From NCBI GenBank assembly GCA_009760855.2, contig WPIO01000170.1, positions 122,501 through 186,500 on the forward strand: a DNA stretch of 64,000 nucleotides. The letters are read 5' to 3'. The notes under the pieces are model-generated. The model was not told the DNA's origin, made no database searches, and saw only the letters and a list, made by a program, of their open reading frames with translations. This DNA comes from Cristatella mucedo. Its lineage: Eukaryota; Bryozoa; Phylactolaemata; Cristatellidae. Below, in pieces: positions 1 through 10,139 of this stretch (positions are counted from its first letter, which is position 1; every line of letters starts with the position of its first letter). The position numbers and the translations under genes are program-made.

Positions 1-2
1 CG

Positions 3-1652
3 GCGACTGCCGGCAGCAATCTCTCCGCTCGAGCTGGCATGCTGGGACCTGCGCACCACAACTTGGCTCCCACCTACCAGAACGTTTTCGCCCAGTCTCT
101 GGCATACCAGTCGCCCGCCGAGCCGGCTGGCGAGTGGGGACTGCAGGCGCGGGCCGCCAGCGCTTTTTCGCCCGTTGGAGCGTCTCTGCAGCAGCAGCAG
201 CTTCCTGTGCAGGACCAGAGGCGCACGTCGTCGATGGACAGCACCTTTTCCGGGTCGGATCACAGCTCGGACCTGTTGGCAGCGATAACGTCGACGTTTG
301 ACCAGAAACTACAGCGGCTGCTGTTGCGAGACGTCGACGACGACGGTGGCACGTCGGACGACAGGGCTGCCGCGACGCCGGAAGCTGGCCGCTCGCCCGC
401 AGTCGCCTTGTCGGGCTGGACCCAGAGTTCCCGAAGCGGCAGCCTGGCTGGGGGCTCGGCCGGGGACTGCGTCGTCAAATCGACTGATGCTGCTGCTGCT
501 GCCGCCGCCCCCTCTGGGACAGTCGCTGCCTCACAACATTCCTTTCGCGATCCCAGTCTCAACAAGTGCAAGCCGATCTCAGCTCGCAGCGGAGGCGTGG
601 CCGGTGCAAAGCAAGACCCTCCGGGACCGGCTGCACAGCTGCAGCAGCAGCAGCCAGGGGCGGCCGACCATGCGCCGGTGCAGACGACGAAGATCGGCAT
701 CGCGTCGCGCATAGAGCGCACCGACATGAAGCCGTCAGCCTCTCAGCTGCCGACAGTGGCTACCGCTGCGCTGCTGCTGCGGAGCCCCGGCTATGGAGGC
801 GGCACGGCCGCACTGCCGCCTCGGCGTCTGCCTCTGTCCGCCGGTCCAGGCCGGCTGCTTCGGCAGGCGTTCTCCGGCTCGTACGACAGCCTCGTCAATG
901 CCGAGTCGCCCTCGTGCGCTGTCGCGGGCTCGTCGCACAAGCGAGGAGACGGCGGCAGCGGCACCCTGTCCAAGATCGAAACGGCGGTCCTCGGCAGCCG
1001 CGAGGGCCTCGTCAGGTCGTTTGTGGACAAGTTCGAGCAGAAGAGTCAGCAGTCGCAGCTGTCGCCTGGCGCCGCAGGAAGCGCGGTCCGCGGCAGCTGC
1101 TCCGTGAGCAACCTTGCCTCGCTCGGCGGCTCGCTGAGCGGCGGCAATGGAGGGGGCGGAGGTGGCGGCAGTCGGGACGCCGAAGCCTTGCCGGCTCGGC
1201 GCAAGACCGGCGGCGGCGGCAGCAGCAGCAAGAAGCGAACGTATCGGCGGCACACTATTGGTGGTAACCTGACGGATGACTACGTCAGCGTTGCTGCCGC
1301 TGTCGCGCTGAATGTGGCCGCCGCTGCTGCCGCCGATGACTTCTCTGCAGCAGCATCGGTGGCGGAGTACTCTCAGCAGCAGCAGGAGCAGCAGCAGCAG
1401 TCGTCGGCATGGGACCGGCTACAGCCCATGGTTCGGCAGTACGAGGGCGCCGCACTGCGCTCGGTGCAGGACTGGATAGCCAGTGAGCGAGGTCAGCGAG
1501 CTCGAGGCTCGAGCTTCTCGGACTTATACGGCATGCAGGCGGCATCGCCGCCGCCGCTGCCGGCCGACGCAGCCGGCGGCCGGCATCTGCTGCCCTGGGC
1601 GGCGGCGCCGCCACTGCCCGGTGCCCTGCGACGTGGAAAGCGACAGACGTGA
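3..1652 (+). CDS. C-terminal exon of a large low-complexity protein (5' partial)
   Basis: The frame is open from the first bases of the window to TGA at 1650-1652, so the first Met (39) need not be the start and the exon probably begins outside the window. About 550 residues are visible, rich in Ala, Ser, Gly and Gln. Less repetitive islands stand out: 'DLLAAITSTFDQKLQRLLL' (about residue 80 from the Met), 'REGLVRSFVDKFEQKSQ' (about 320), a basic 'KKRTYRRHTIGG' (about 400) and 'ALRSVQDWIASERGQRARG' near the C-terminus. These could be short helical or phosphorylation motifs (RRxT fits basophilic kinases) in a mostly disordered tail. No catalytic domain is visible and I do not recognise the family. 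The third-position GC bias and long open frame favour real coding over chance. No AATAAA was seen in the following 800 bp. It could be the tail of a cytoskeletal or signalling scaffold, but that is a guess. Confidence 0.7.
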   Translation, partial: ATAGSNLSARAGMLGPAHHNLAPTYQNVFAQSLAYQSPAEPAGEWGLQARAASAFSPVGASLQQQQLPVQDQRRTSSMDSTFSGSDHSSDLLAAITSTFDQKLQRLLLRDVDDDGGTSDDRAAATPEAGRSPAVALSGWTQSSRSGSLAGGSAGDCVVKSTDAAAAAAAPSGTVAASQHSFRDPSLNKCKPISARSGGVAGAKQDPPGPAAQLQQQQPGAADHAPVQTTKIGIASRIERTDMKPSASQLPTVATAALLLRSPGYGGGTAALPPRRLPLSAGPGRLLRQAFSGSYDSLVNAESPSCAVAGSSHKRGDGGSGTLSKIETAVLGSREGLVRSFVDKFEQKSQQSQLSPGAAGSAVRGSCSVSNLASLGGSLSGGNGGGGGGGSRDAEALPARRKTGGGGSSSKKRTYRRHTIGGNLTDDYVSVAAAVALNVAAAAAADDFSAAASVAEYSQQQQEQQQQSSAWDRLQPMVRQYEGAALRSVQDWIASERGQRARGSSFSDLYGMQAASPPPLPADAAGGRHLLPWAAAPPLPGALRRGKRQT

Positions 1653-1995
1653 CGTTTTTTTCTCGACATTTCCTCCCATAATCGGTTTCGTTTTGCCGAC
1701 TGACTGACTTGACTTACATTTCCACTGTCTCGCTTTGCATGTTATTGTTTGCAACGGGTGGTGTGTGGGGGGCCACCCTGCTGCTGCTGCTGCTGTTATG
1801 CGCTCACCGTTGGAAATCGTAGTTGCCTGCAGGGAAGGCATGTTACGCGGTTTGCCTACCTTTGCGGCTCTCGCTTTTATACCGACTTTTGTATGGGCCG
1901 TAGCTAGAACGTCCCTGCGAAGACATGGGCGGCCATCATGCCTGCTGCTGCTGCGCTGGAGTCTTGCCTGTTTCCCGATACACCGACACCGATGT

Positions 1996-2026
1996 GTACG
2001 TGTGTGTGTGTGTGGGGGGGGGGGGG
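1996..2026. repeat. (GT)n followed by a 13-G run
   Basis: Direct reading shows alternating GT running straight into an uninterrupted G tract. Confidence 0.9.
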
Positions 2027-2184
2027 TTCGGGGCCAGCATGCCTGCAGACTCTCGGAACGGATGCCGTTGTCTCAACTGGTGGCTAATCAGCGAGCATCG
2101 GTCGGATTCGTATTTATGTTTGGCCTCATTTAAGTTGAGCCAGGCTTGTCGGCAGCTCTAGCCAGGGCCTAACCACGGGTCTGC

Positions 2185-2187
<3 letters not shown>

Positions 2188-2223
<36 letters not shown>
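2188..2223. repeat. (TA)n microsatellite
   Basis: About 18 uninterrupted TA units. Confidence 0.95.
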
Positions 2224-2226
<3 letters not shown>

Positions 2227-2734
2227 TTTAACAAGTCGCGGTTCGAGGTTTTTTGTCCGATAAAGGAAGCTGATTCCAGTTGTTGATGACTATGTACATA
2301 CTTCGAGCATACTCCCGATGCAACCGTTCATTCCGGTGGCCAACCGATCCTTGCATGGGTTTCGAAAACATTTCGGAAAACGGCTGAAGCTGAAACCTTG
2401 TGTGGCAAGCATCTGATGCTCCTTTTCCAGACGCCGGGAAATGACACCTAACTTTGTAGACGTGGTTATAGGGGCCTTCCGTGAGCGGCAGGTCCTCGAG
2501 GCGAAGCTCCTGTTTCCGTTTTGAGGGCGAGCAGTATGTTATCTATTTCCTTACAAGAGAGTTACCTGACCTGGAGTGGGTAAACAGTAGCCTCGAGGTG
2601 CTGGCACCGCCACGTGATTGGGTAGCAGCTGATGGAATGGATGATAACTTGACCAATTCTTGTACAAATCTAAGGAGACTTCTAGCCGCCAGACACCACA
2701 CTGAACATTCTCATTCTGAGATGCCTAAACTCAC

Positions 2735-3690
2735 CGCTGTTCTGCGTAACCAACACGGTAAATCTGTCCTTATATTCAGGATCTGTTCAAACATTTTTTG
2801 AGGATGCCACTTATAAAGAAGTCGACACCAGTCAAGGAGAAATTGAGTACATTCCGCCCTGTCCACCTATTGCCTTTCGAAGCTTCTTGAACGCACAGTA
2901 GCAGACCAGCTAAACTCTATACGATATCCAAATATAAAAACTAGTAAGTTCCATCAGGTTTAAGAGTTGATCACTCCACCGAGTCAGCATTGCTGCAAGT
3001 CTGTAGCAACTTCGTAAGGAATGTAGAATTAGGTAGAGGATCTCGGCTAGATACATCGGCAGCTTTTGATGCCACTGGTCAGCCAAGCCGACTTCAGTGC
3101 CTACGGTCTCGCTTAGGCATCGCAAGCAGTTTACATTACAGTGTTCTAGGCCACGTCTCAAAGGAAGCATTCAGAGAGTAGATGCCAACTGCCATTCGCA
3201 CTCAATTTCAATATTTCGGCGATCAGGCCATCAGTTCGTATGCACCGAAAGTCTGGAGCTTGCTTCCAGCTACTACTGTCATTACCTGCTGACCCTTTGT
3301 AACTAAAGTCTCAGTTGAAGACTCGCCTGTTCCGTTCAGCTCACCCTTTGCCAGGGTGAACGGGCCATTTTGCTACTGTGTGCTTTTCGTGGTAGCATGT
3401 GCACAATCCAGTGCGTGTTACTAACCAGGGCTCCAAGTAACCGGTAGCCCCACGTGTCTTTTTGGTTGCTTTAGCATGTTGGCCTTTAGCGCGATACTTT
3501 TTTGCTTTTGTATGCTCATATCAGCTTGATGCCGCCGTGCATGTAATTAACCTTGGCCATGGATTCTCTCGGAGCTAGTTGTAAAGCACGTGGATGTAGA
3601 TTTATTTCTTTAAGGTTGTCATTTAAGCGATCTGCTACTTATTGCTATTATCTAGTGTGAGCCCTTGAAGTGTGGCGGCGTGGCTCAGTT
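2735..3690 (+). mobile_element. Decayed non-LTR retrotransposon, third family (LINE-C), RT fragment plus 3' region
   Basis: Translation in shifting frames gives reverse-transcriptase signatures: 'KKSTPVKEKLSTFRPV' (the 'xNYRPVSLLP' block, 2815-2870), then 'LITPPSQHCCKSVATSxxNV' matching the 'STETALLxVxNDxxR' block (2965-3040). Around 3220-3345 is the 'SSYAPKVWSLLP' block typical of the CR1/L2 C-terminus. Stops and frameshifts are frequent and the middle of the RT is missing. The 3' region differs from LINE-A and LINE-B. The 3' boundary is approximate. Confidence 0.55.
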
Positions 3691-3805
3691 TTTTCAAATT
3701 TTATAATCTCCTTCTAGCCTATCCAATCTCCTAGCGCAACCAAGGCTTTCATTTTGTATGCCGACGTCACATGTCCACTTTACTTATGCTTACATCCTTG
3801 CCTAC

Positions 3806-6440
3806 CAGGGCTGGTGAAAGGCATTTTGGTGCCATAGGCGAGATCAGGTATCTGACCCACCCCTCTTTCCCACTTACGTCCTCCCCACGAAATAAAGCCC
3901 AGTTTGCAAGGTGCAAATAATATATTACCATAAGAACTCACAAACATGCATAAATAACGTGTGGACGCAGGACGCTCCGCGCTCGGTCCGGCTCTTTTCA
4001 CGGCTTATACTGTCCTTCTTGCCGATGTGATTGCCAAGGCACAATCCTGGCTTTCACTTCCATTATGCGGATAATTATCGGTTGCTTTGATTCCTCGCAG
4101 CCATCCAGCGCGTCGAATTCTCTCAACTCTTTGTGTGCTTATGCTTGCTGACACTGCATGCTACCACTAACCACACTTGCATGCTGACCGTGTGCATTTC
4201 ACCCCTAACCATATTGTTTATCAAGGATGCTACCACTGACCATTCGATCGTGCTTCCTTTGCAGCAAATGTGAAACGCCTAGAAAGATATTGAGTTCTCT
4301 GAGACCGCTATAACAAACGTATTATTATTATGCAGTAATTCATACAATCTTAAAATTGATGTTCAACACTTGACCAATTTCCTTGCTTTTTTCTTGGCAA
4401 ACTCGCAGACCATTTCTTTAATGCTGAGAGGAGATGCTAAATCTGATTCAATAGAAATTGTTGCCAATCAAACGAGCCTTTCTTGGCACATTGTTGAACG
4501 AGTTTTTTTATCAGTTTTAAATTTGGAAAAACTCCTTTCTTTACTGGCCGCTGAAATTGGCAAGGTCAATAGAATAAGGGCCACTGAAAGATTGGGTACA
4601 ATTTCTGTCAACTTATGCTGCAATAGAAATTGCATGACCTCTTGTGAATTTATAGACTGGGACATGAGCCACCTGGCTCGCAGCTCCCCACACAATTCCT
4701 GTCCATATAAATCCTTGCTGTATCCACGAGTAAGAGACTCCTCCAGAGACTTGCTCTCACCAAGGAGTGTCATCTGCGAGTAAGGCGGAAATGTTGACGA
4801 TATCAGACAGCAACCCAAACAAAGTGCTTTATTGTTGAATCTTATTGAGCATTTCCGCTGTAGATTCTGCTGCCACAACTAGAACAGCATTATAAAAGTC
4901 ACCCTAATACCCCTCCTTTGGAACCTGTACAGCCTCATCCAGTGCATCTCATAATCGAGCAGCTCTCTTCTCTTTTTCCAATTGTTGATTCACTTCAAAG
5001 TGGGTTTTATCTCCAGCTCTTTAGCCATTTGAGTTGCATCTGTTATTATTCAATGGAACCTCTCTTTACTTCGAAGAGTACCAGTGTACTTTTTGGTGTT
5101 TTTCCAGCTACTCCCAGTCTCAAATCTGTTTATGTCTTTTAAAACTTTGCTGGTGACATAGACCTAAAAAATATGTATCGGGTAAGAAGCGATACTGCAG
5201 ATGGAAATTTTTCCAAGTTATTGACGAGCGTCTGGGCTTCAGATCTCGTCACAGCTCCAGCCAATACATTCGGACTCGTTTCTTCATATATCTCAATCAG
5301 AGTATCATAGACTTTCTTAAGGTTGTATCTTAGCGGTTTCAGAGCATCAATTCCACTTTAGCATCATGTTTTATTGAGTGGTTTTCCCATAAGATCACTG
5401 GCATCAGTGCTGCAACTTTTGAGGGCTCCCCAATGCCGAGTAAATGCTGAGAAAAACAATTGGCTACACGGTGCACCAAAGCAAAGAAACTCGCAGCCTC
5501 CAGGCAAATCTTTGCCGCATCATTTATAACGAGATTCAGGAAGTGGCACCGAAAGGTTCATTTGATCCAAGGAATTCCAAGTTTTGAGTTCCAAGTACCC
5601 CTGTTAATGCAATGAGGCGCTCCAGGACCTGTTTTCAATATTCCTCTTGTTGCTTGATTTTCTGTTAAACTGTCTCATCTGTTATCTTGCCTTCTACTAG
5701 CAGCACTGCGATTCCCTCAAAGCTTAATAACTTTATATGTCCGATGAACTTGTTTAATGTTAGGATAAAATTGCAGACAGATTTTTCCAATGTTTACAGC
5801 GACTTTCTTGCATAGACGAGATGCCAGCCGTCTTTCGGAATAGCTTACAGCAAAATCAGAATACTACATCTCTTGATTTAGAATACATCAACCACAGGTG
5901 GCACATTTCCTCCCCATTTGCAAGTCTTCATTTGTAAGGGAGCTGAGAAAATCTGTCATGTTAATCTTGGAAAGTCACGGGCATAAACCTGCTGCCGTCC
6001 CTTTTGCACTAAAGGCGTAGTAATGTTTCCAATGAGGGCCACGGTCTCTGTAATTCAACTGCTGTTCAACTTGTTGCAAGACTTGAACTGTATTCTCTTG
6101 ATTAGCACTTATCTCTGTCCAGATTTTGTCTTTAGCTGGAAGTAAGACTCTGGTTCCTTTATTTTCCTCGTCCAGCCATTTTCCCACTTAAATATTTTTT
6201 CTCTGGCTCATGTAGCAACTCCGTAGATTATCCTTGCTTCTTTGGGTATTTTAGGAAAGAGCCATTTTTCTTTTCATTGCTCTTTGGCCTTTTCAGCCCT
6301 TCTCTTACGGTTTTAAACCCCTGGCGATTTCTTATTATCCATAACTCTGTAAACAAGTAATAACATTTAGAGTTTCGATTGTGCTCTTGTAGTGCACCAC
6401 TGGGTGTAGAATAACTGACAACTATTTTTATGGCACCCTA
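3806..6440 (-). mobile_element. Decayed hAT-superfamily transposon (ZMYM1/TTF-like transposase)
   Basis: The minus strand at about 4470-4570 encodes 'LTLPISAASKERSFSKFK' followed by 'RSTMCQERL', the hAT C-terminal dimerisation block. At 5470-5560 'HFLNLVINDAAKICLEA' and the following residues match the 'HCxNLxxxDxxK' core of ZMYM1-type transposases. A further open piece lies at 5975-6187. The frame is broken repeatedly, so this is a pseudogene. The 'cagggctggtg' at 3806 resembles a hAT terminal repeat, and 'ggtgccata' occurs both there and inverted near 6435, consistent with two ends. A LINE-A copy (3971-4333) separates the left terminus from the coding part. The right end looks truncated before the LINE-A at 6542. 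Host TTF/ZMYM genes have the same domain, but the decay argues for a transposon relic. Confidence 0.65.
3971..4333 (+). mobile_element. LINE-A copy with internal deletion
   Basis: It starts in the '[10 protein letters not shown]' RT block (3975-4050), then jumps at about 4130 directly to the LINE-A 3' UTR ('gtgcttatgcttgctgacac'). The 3' motif and (ATT)n tail end at 4333. The RT thumb and C-terminal domain, about 0.9 kb in the 39-40 kb copy, are missing. Confidence 0.8.
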
Positions 6441-6541
6441 AAACCTCCCGCCAGAAGCGAGAGGCTACTCTGTTGGATGTCCAATCGTCTGATGGAGACC
6501 AAGGCTAGAGACGGAATTGTGGCCCGACTAACTGCAGTACT

Positions 6542-7095
6542 TTCATTCCTTGGCTCCAGCCAACCTATCAGATCTATTGCCCCACCAGGCTAAGCAACGT
6601 ACCGCCTGCTTTTCGGAATCTAACTGTTTGCCTACACCTCGTAAAAATCTCAAATCCTTTGGAGACCGTGCATTTAGTTCGTATGCTCCCAAAGCCTGGA
6701 ACTCACTCGCCACTTGCGTCACACCATCCCCTGACGTGACCACATTTAAAAAGAAATTAAAACCGCACCCATTTATGACAGCATTTAGTGAGTCCCTGTG
6801 ATTCGTCCTTTATGTGCTTATGATTGCTGACACTGTACATGCTGCTACTAACCACACTTGCATACTGACACTGTGCATGTCATCCATAACCATGCTATAA
6901 TAATAATAAGAAGAATATTAATGCACTTGATAAAGCGCCCTCAGAGAACTCAATCTCTTTCTAGGCGCTTTCTTGTTGTTTATTAAGCATACTAACGATC
7001 CAAACGTGTTTCCTTTGCAGCTAATGTAAAGAGCCTAGAAAGAGATTAGGTTCTCTGAGGGCGTTTTATCAAGTGTGTTAATATTGTTATTATTA
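6542..7095 (+). mobile_element. LINE-A 3' end, interrupted by an inverted LINE-A tail
   Basis: This copy encodes the C-terminal blocks '[20 protein letters not shown]' and '[16 protein letters not shown]', then the 3' UTR. The copy resumes after the nested insertion at 6898-6971 with 'cttgttgtttattaagcat' and ends in the 3' motif plus (ATT)n. Confidence 0.85.
6898..6971 (-). mobile_element. 74-bp LINE-A tail nested in a LINE-A
   Basis: It reads (AAT)n, 'gcacttgataaagcgccctc', 'ctcaatctctttctaggcgc', the reverse complement of the LINE-A 3' end. The host LINE-A sequence stops immediately before it and resumes immediately after it. Confidence 0.85.
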
Positions 7096-7233
7096 TTAAG
7101 CTAGGAATGCACTCGCTAGCACCGGGATGGATTCTCCAGCAGCAGCCCTTGGGGATAGGAAACCTACACATTCTACCTTAGGTTTGAGCACTATAGATAC
7201 ATGAATCCATGGAAACCCAACATCCCTCCAGCC

Positions 7234-7391
7234 ATTAAAAGCGTCTTTTGTATAGCGACAGAAGAGCCTTTACGGCTATCACCACCACTTGCAGTGGCAA
7301 TAAAGGATCGCCCACTGCAGGATTCGAACCCACGACTTCGGGACCGAGGTCGTGAAAAGCAACCGCCTTACCTAGTGAGCCATCACGGCTA
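7234..7391 (-). mobile_element. SINE1 copy (tRNA-derived)
   Basis: On the minus strand the tRNA-like A box (around 'gatggctcactaggtaaggc') is followed by the B box 'gggttcgaatcc' and the family body 'gcgatcctttattgccactg', ending 'tatacaaaagac'. It aligns over its full length with the other four SINE1 copies. Confidence 0.85.
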
Positions 7392-7395
7392 AACG

Positions 7396-7914
7396 TGATG
7401 CATCGTTTTTCATAAACTCCTGGCTAAAGCTTCTCTTGTAGTGAGCTGCGAAGCCTCGACAGAGTTCCCTCCTCTTTTAGAGTACACAAGACATATTGCT
7501 ATTATTAATTTCTTTAAGACGGACTATACAGGGATCCGGTTGGGGCAGCTTCCGCCTCCAACGACGGGACCATCAATTTATTTTAGGGGTACAGAGAGAG
7601 TTTCCGTGCATACCTCCTTATGAGCGCTGATTTAGTGTCAGATTTCTCGGCTGCAATATTTCGATGCTGAAGTTATGACCCCTGTTGAGCGTTGGATGCA
7701 GCTTCAGAGCCTGTCTGTTCGACACGCCCGCTGAGCACTTCAGTTACGGGTTAGTCTCTTTTTCTAAAACACTTGCAAACGGAATTTCAATTATATTTTC
7801 CTTTCGAATCTAGCTCTAAAGGTGACCAACTGGTGCGACCTACGCGTAATAGGCATGTCAAGTATCTATCTAGTATCTATGGTGCTTATCAGGCAGCCGT
7901 GTCGTAAATGGTAA
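7396..7914. other. Unassigned interval
   Basis: No gene, RNA or repeat was recognised here. Only short chance ORFs are present. Confidence 0.4.
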
Positions 7915-7950
7915 TAATAATAATACATGTGTTATAGCATCACAAGAGAA

Positions 7951-7977
7951 CTCTCTCTCTCTCTCCCTCTCTCTTTC

Positions 7978-8035
<58 letters not shown>
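7951..8035. repeat. (CT)n microsatellite inside the LINE-A tail
   Basis: About 85 bp of CT with a few interruptions, lying between 'acaagagaa' and 'taggcactcc', where other copies have 'ctcaatctctttctaggcgc'. Confidence 0.95.
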
Positions 8036-8036
<1 letters not shown>

Positions 8037-8209
8037 AGGCACTCCAAATTTGCTGCAAAGCAGGCATGATCAAAAGGTAAGTGGTAGTGGGCTCGATAAA
8101 CAACACGAATATCATGGTTAGGGTGAGATGCACTGGGTCAGAATGCAAATATGGCTAGCGGCAGCATACACAGTCTCTGCACAAGCATAAGCACATAAGC
8201 ACACATAGG

Positions 8210-8213
<4 letters not shown>

Positions 8214-8248
<35 letters not shown>
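8214..8248. repeat. (CA)n/(TA)n microsatellite
   Basis: CA repeat leading into a short TA run within the LINE-A 3' UTR. Confidence 0.9.
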
Positions 8249-8249
<1 letters not shown>

Positions 8250-8510
8250 ACATAAGCATAAGCACACAAAGGACGAGTCACACGGACTAAAATGCTAAAT
8301 GCTGTGACGAATAGATGCGTATGAGCTTCTTTTTTGCATGTGATAGAGTCAGGGAGATGCCGTGACGCCAGCCGGAAGTGAGTTCCAGTGATTGGAAGCA
8401 TACGAACTAAAGGCAGGGTCTCCAAAGAATTTGATTTGAGGTTCGTTCAATGTATATTTAAGCGATTAGATTCCGAAAAGAGGTAGGTACGATGCATAGC
8501 CTGGTAGGAC

Positions 8511-8709
8511 TATCGGTGAGCCGTAATGGCGCATTACGTAAGGCGGGTGCTTTTCACGACCTCGGTCCTGATGTTGTGGGTTCGAATCTTGCAATGGGCG
8601 ATCCTTTATCGCCACTGCAAGCAGCGGTGATAGCCGTAAAGACTCTTCTGTCGTTATACAAAAGAGACTGTTAAGTCAGCTAGTATTTAATTTTTAATTT
8701 AATTTAAAT
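8511..8709 (+). mobile_element. SINE1 copy inserted into LINE-A
   Basis: It starts 'ggtgagccgtaatggc', with the B box 'gggttcgaatc' near 8579 and body 'gcgatcctttatcgccactg'. It ends in an A/T-rich tail 'tttaatttttaatttaattt'. LINE-A coding sequence stops just before it and resumes after it. Confidence 0.85.
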
Positions 8710-9126
8710 CTGACGAGTAGGCTGGAGCCAAAAAATGAAGGGACCTAAAAGTGAGTGACAGAACCTTGAAGTCGATGCGTTGCCTGACTGGTAGCCAGTG
8801 CAGGTCGACGAGAAGAGGTGTGATGTGGCTACTGGGATGCTCACGACAGACAAGCCTGGTTGCACAGTTTTGCACCACCATATGTAAGCGCCTGATGCTA
8901 CAGGGGAACGTGACATATACAAGCCATAACAGCGAGAGTGCATACCTCCACCAACGCTCGGGCAGTTGGTCCTCGTTGCCTGTGTCGGGGACCGCATCGT
9001 CGACGAATGTCCAACATCCGTCCAGATGCTCCATGGCTGGGCGAGCCCGAGGGCCTAGATAGTCACCACTTGTCCGGCCAACTCCAGGTCCCCAAAAGCG
9101 AAGGTTAAGAGCATCGGACATCCGAG

Positions 9127-9203
9127 CTCAAGCTCAAAGGTCGCCCTTAATAATAATATTAATTATAATAATGCACAAGCTCAAAGGTCGCCCTTAATAA
9201 TAA
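9127..9203. repeat. Local direct repeat beside LINE-A tail sequence
   Basis: 'aagctcaaaggtcgccctta' occurs at about 9129 and again at about 9177. Between the copies is only (AAT)-rich sequence ending 'ataataatgcac', which is the last few bases of a LINE-A in minus orientation. Confidence 0.75.
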
Positions 9204-10139
9204 TAATAATAATAAAAATGCACTTGATAAAGCACCCTCAGAGAGCTCAATCTTTTTCTAGGCGCTTTACATTTTGCTGCAAAGGGAAATGGAATTGAAT
9301 GGTAAGTAATATCATGCTTGAAAAACAAACAAAATGAATAATATGGTTAGGAGTGACATGCACAGGGTCAGCATGCAAATGTGGTTAGTGGCAGCATGCA
9401 CAGTGTCAGCATGCATAAGCACATCAAGGACGAATCACAGGGACCCACTAAATGCTGTCCTAAATAGGTGTGTTTTTAAGTTCCTTTTAAATGTGGTCAG
9501 GTCAGGGGATGTTCTGACGCAGGTCGGGAGGGAGTACCAGGCTTTGGGAGCATACGAACTTAATGCACGGTCTCCAAAGGCTTTGAGGTTTGTATGGGGT
9601 ATTTGTAGACTGTTGGATTCCGAAAAGCGGGTGGTACGATGCTTGGCCTGATGGGGTAGTATATCTGAGAGATAGGCTGGAGCCATAGAATGAAGTGACC
9701 TAAAAGTGAGCGACAAAACCTTCAAGTCGATCCGTTGCTTGACTGGTAGCCAGTGCAGGTCGGCGAGAAGTGGAGTAATGTGGCAACTGCGACGCTCGCG
9801 ACAGACAAGCCTAGCTGCAGAGTTTTGCACCAGCTGCAATCGCCTGATTGCACATGCTGGTAGGCCAGTAAGCAGTGAGTTGCAGAAGTCGAGGCGGGAT
9901 GTCACGAATGCATGGACCAACTTGGACGTGTTATCCTTATCTAAACAAGCCCAAATTTTAGCAAAGTTATGAAGCTGAAAATAGGCAGATTTGACCGTGG
10001 AGCTGATATGGTCGTCTAACGAGAGGTCGCTTTGGAATATGACACCTAGATTTCGAGCTGATTCAACAGGAGATATGCTGGCAGGGCCAATTTTGAGAGT
10101 CAGCCCTTCCAATCTCTGGATCACACTGCGTTTGCCCAT
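9204..10139 (-). mobile_element. LINE-A copy with intact 234-residue C-terminal ORF
   Basis: After the (ATT)n tail, 3' motif and 3' UTR (9204-9434), the minus strand carries an unbroken ORF (10139-9435). It covers the RT thumb and C-terminal domain of a CR1/L2-type ORF2: '[20 protein letters not shown]', '[16 protein letters not shown]', '[17 protein letters not shown]', '[19 protein letters not shown]' and '[18 protein letters not shown]'. The palm with YADD is missing because the copy is 5' truncated near 10140. It is the best-preserved LINE-A C-terminus in the window, so probably a relatively recent insertion. Confidence 0.9.

Larger units (their letters stand above)
1653..2734. other. Gap downstream of the first gene
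   Basis: Presumed 3' UTR and intergenic DNA. It holds a (GT)n/G-run, a (TA)n tract and no convincing ORF or transposon. No canonical poly(A) signal was found. Confidence 0.5.
7915..9125 (-). mobile_element. LINE-A copy, interrupted by SINE1 and by microsatellite expansions
   Basis: On the minus strand the (ATT)n tail (7915) and the tail motif are followed by 3' UTR (8040-8340). Coding for the C-terminal domain continues at 8340-8500 and resumes at 8710-8900 ('SHITPLLVDLHWLPVRQRID', 'FRSLHFLAPAY'). A (CT)n run sits inside the tail motif and a (CA)n run in the 3' UTR. The 5' part (8900-9125) no longer matches the other copies well. Confidence 0.8.

Noticed and set aside
7234-7391. SINE heads as functional tRNA genes
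   Set aside because: B boxes are good, but the acceptor and anticodon stems do not pair and the same body recurs at five loci.
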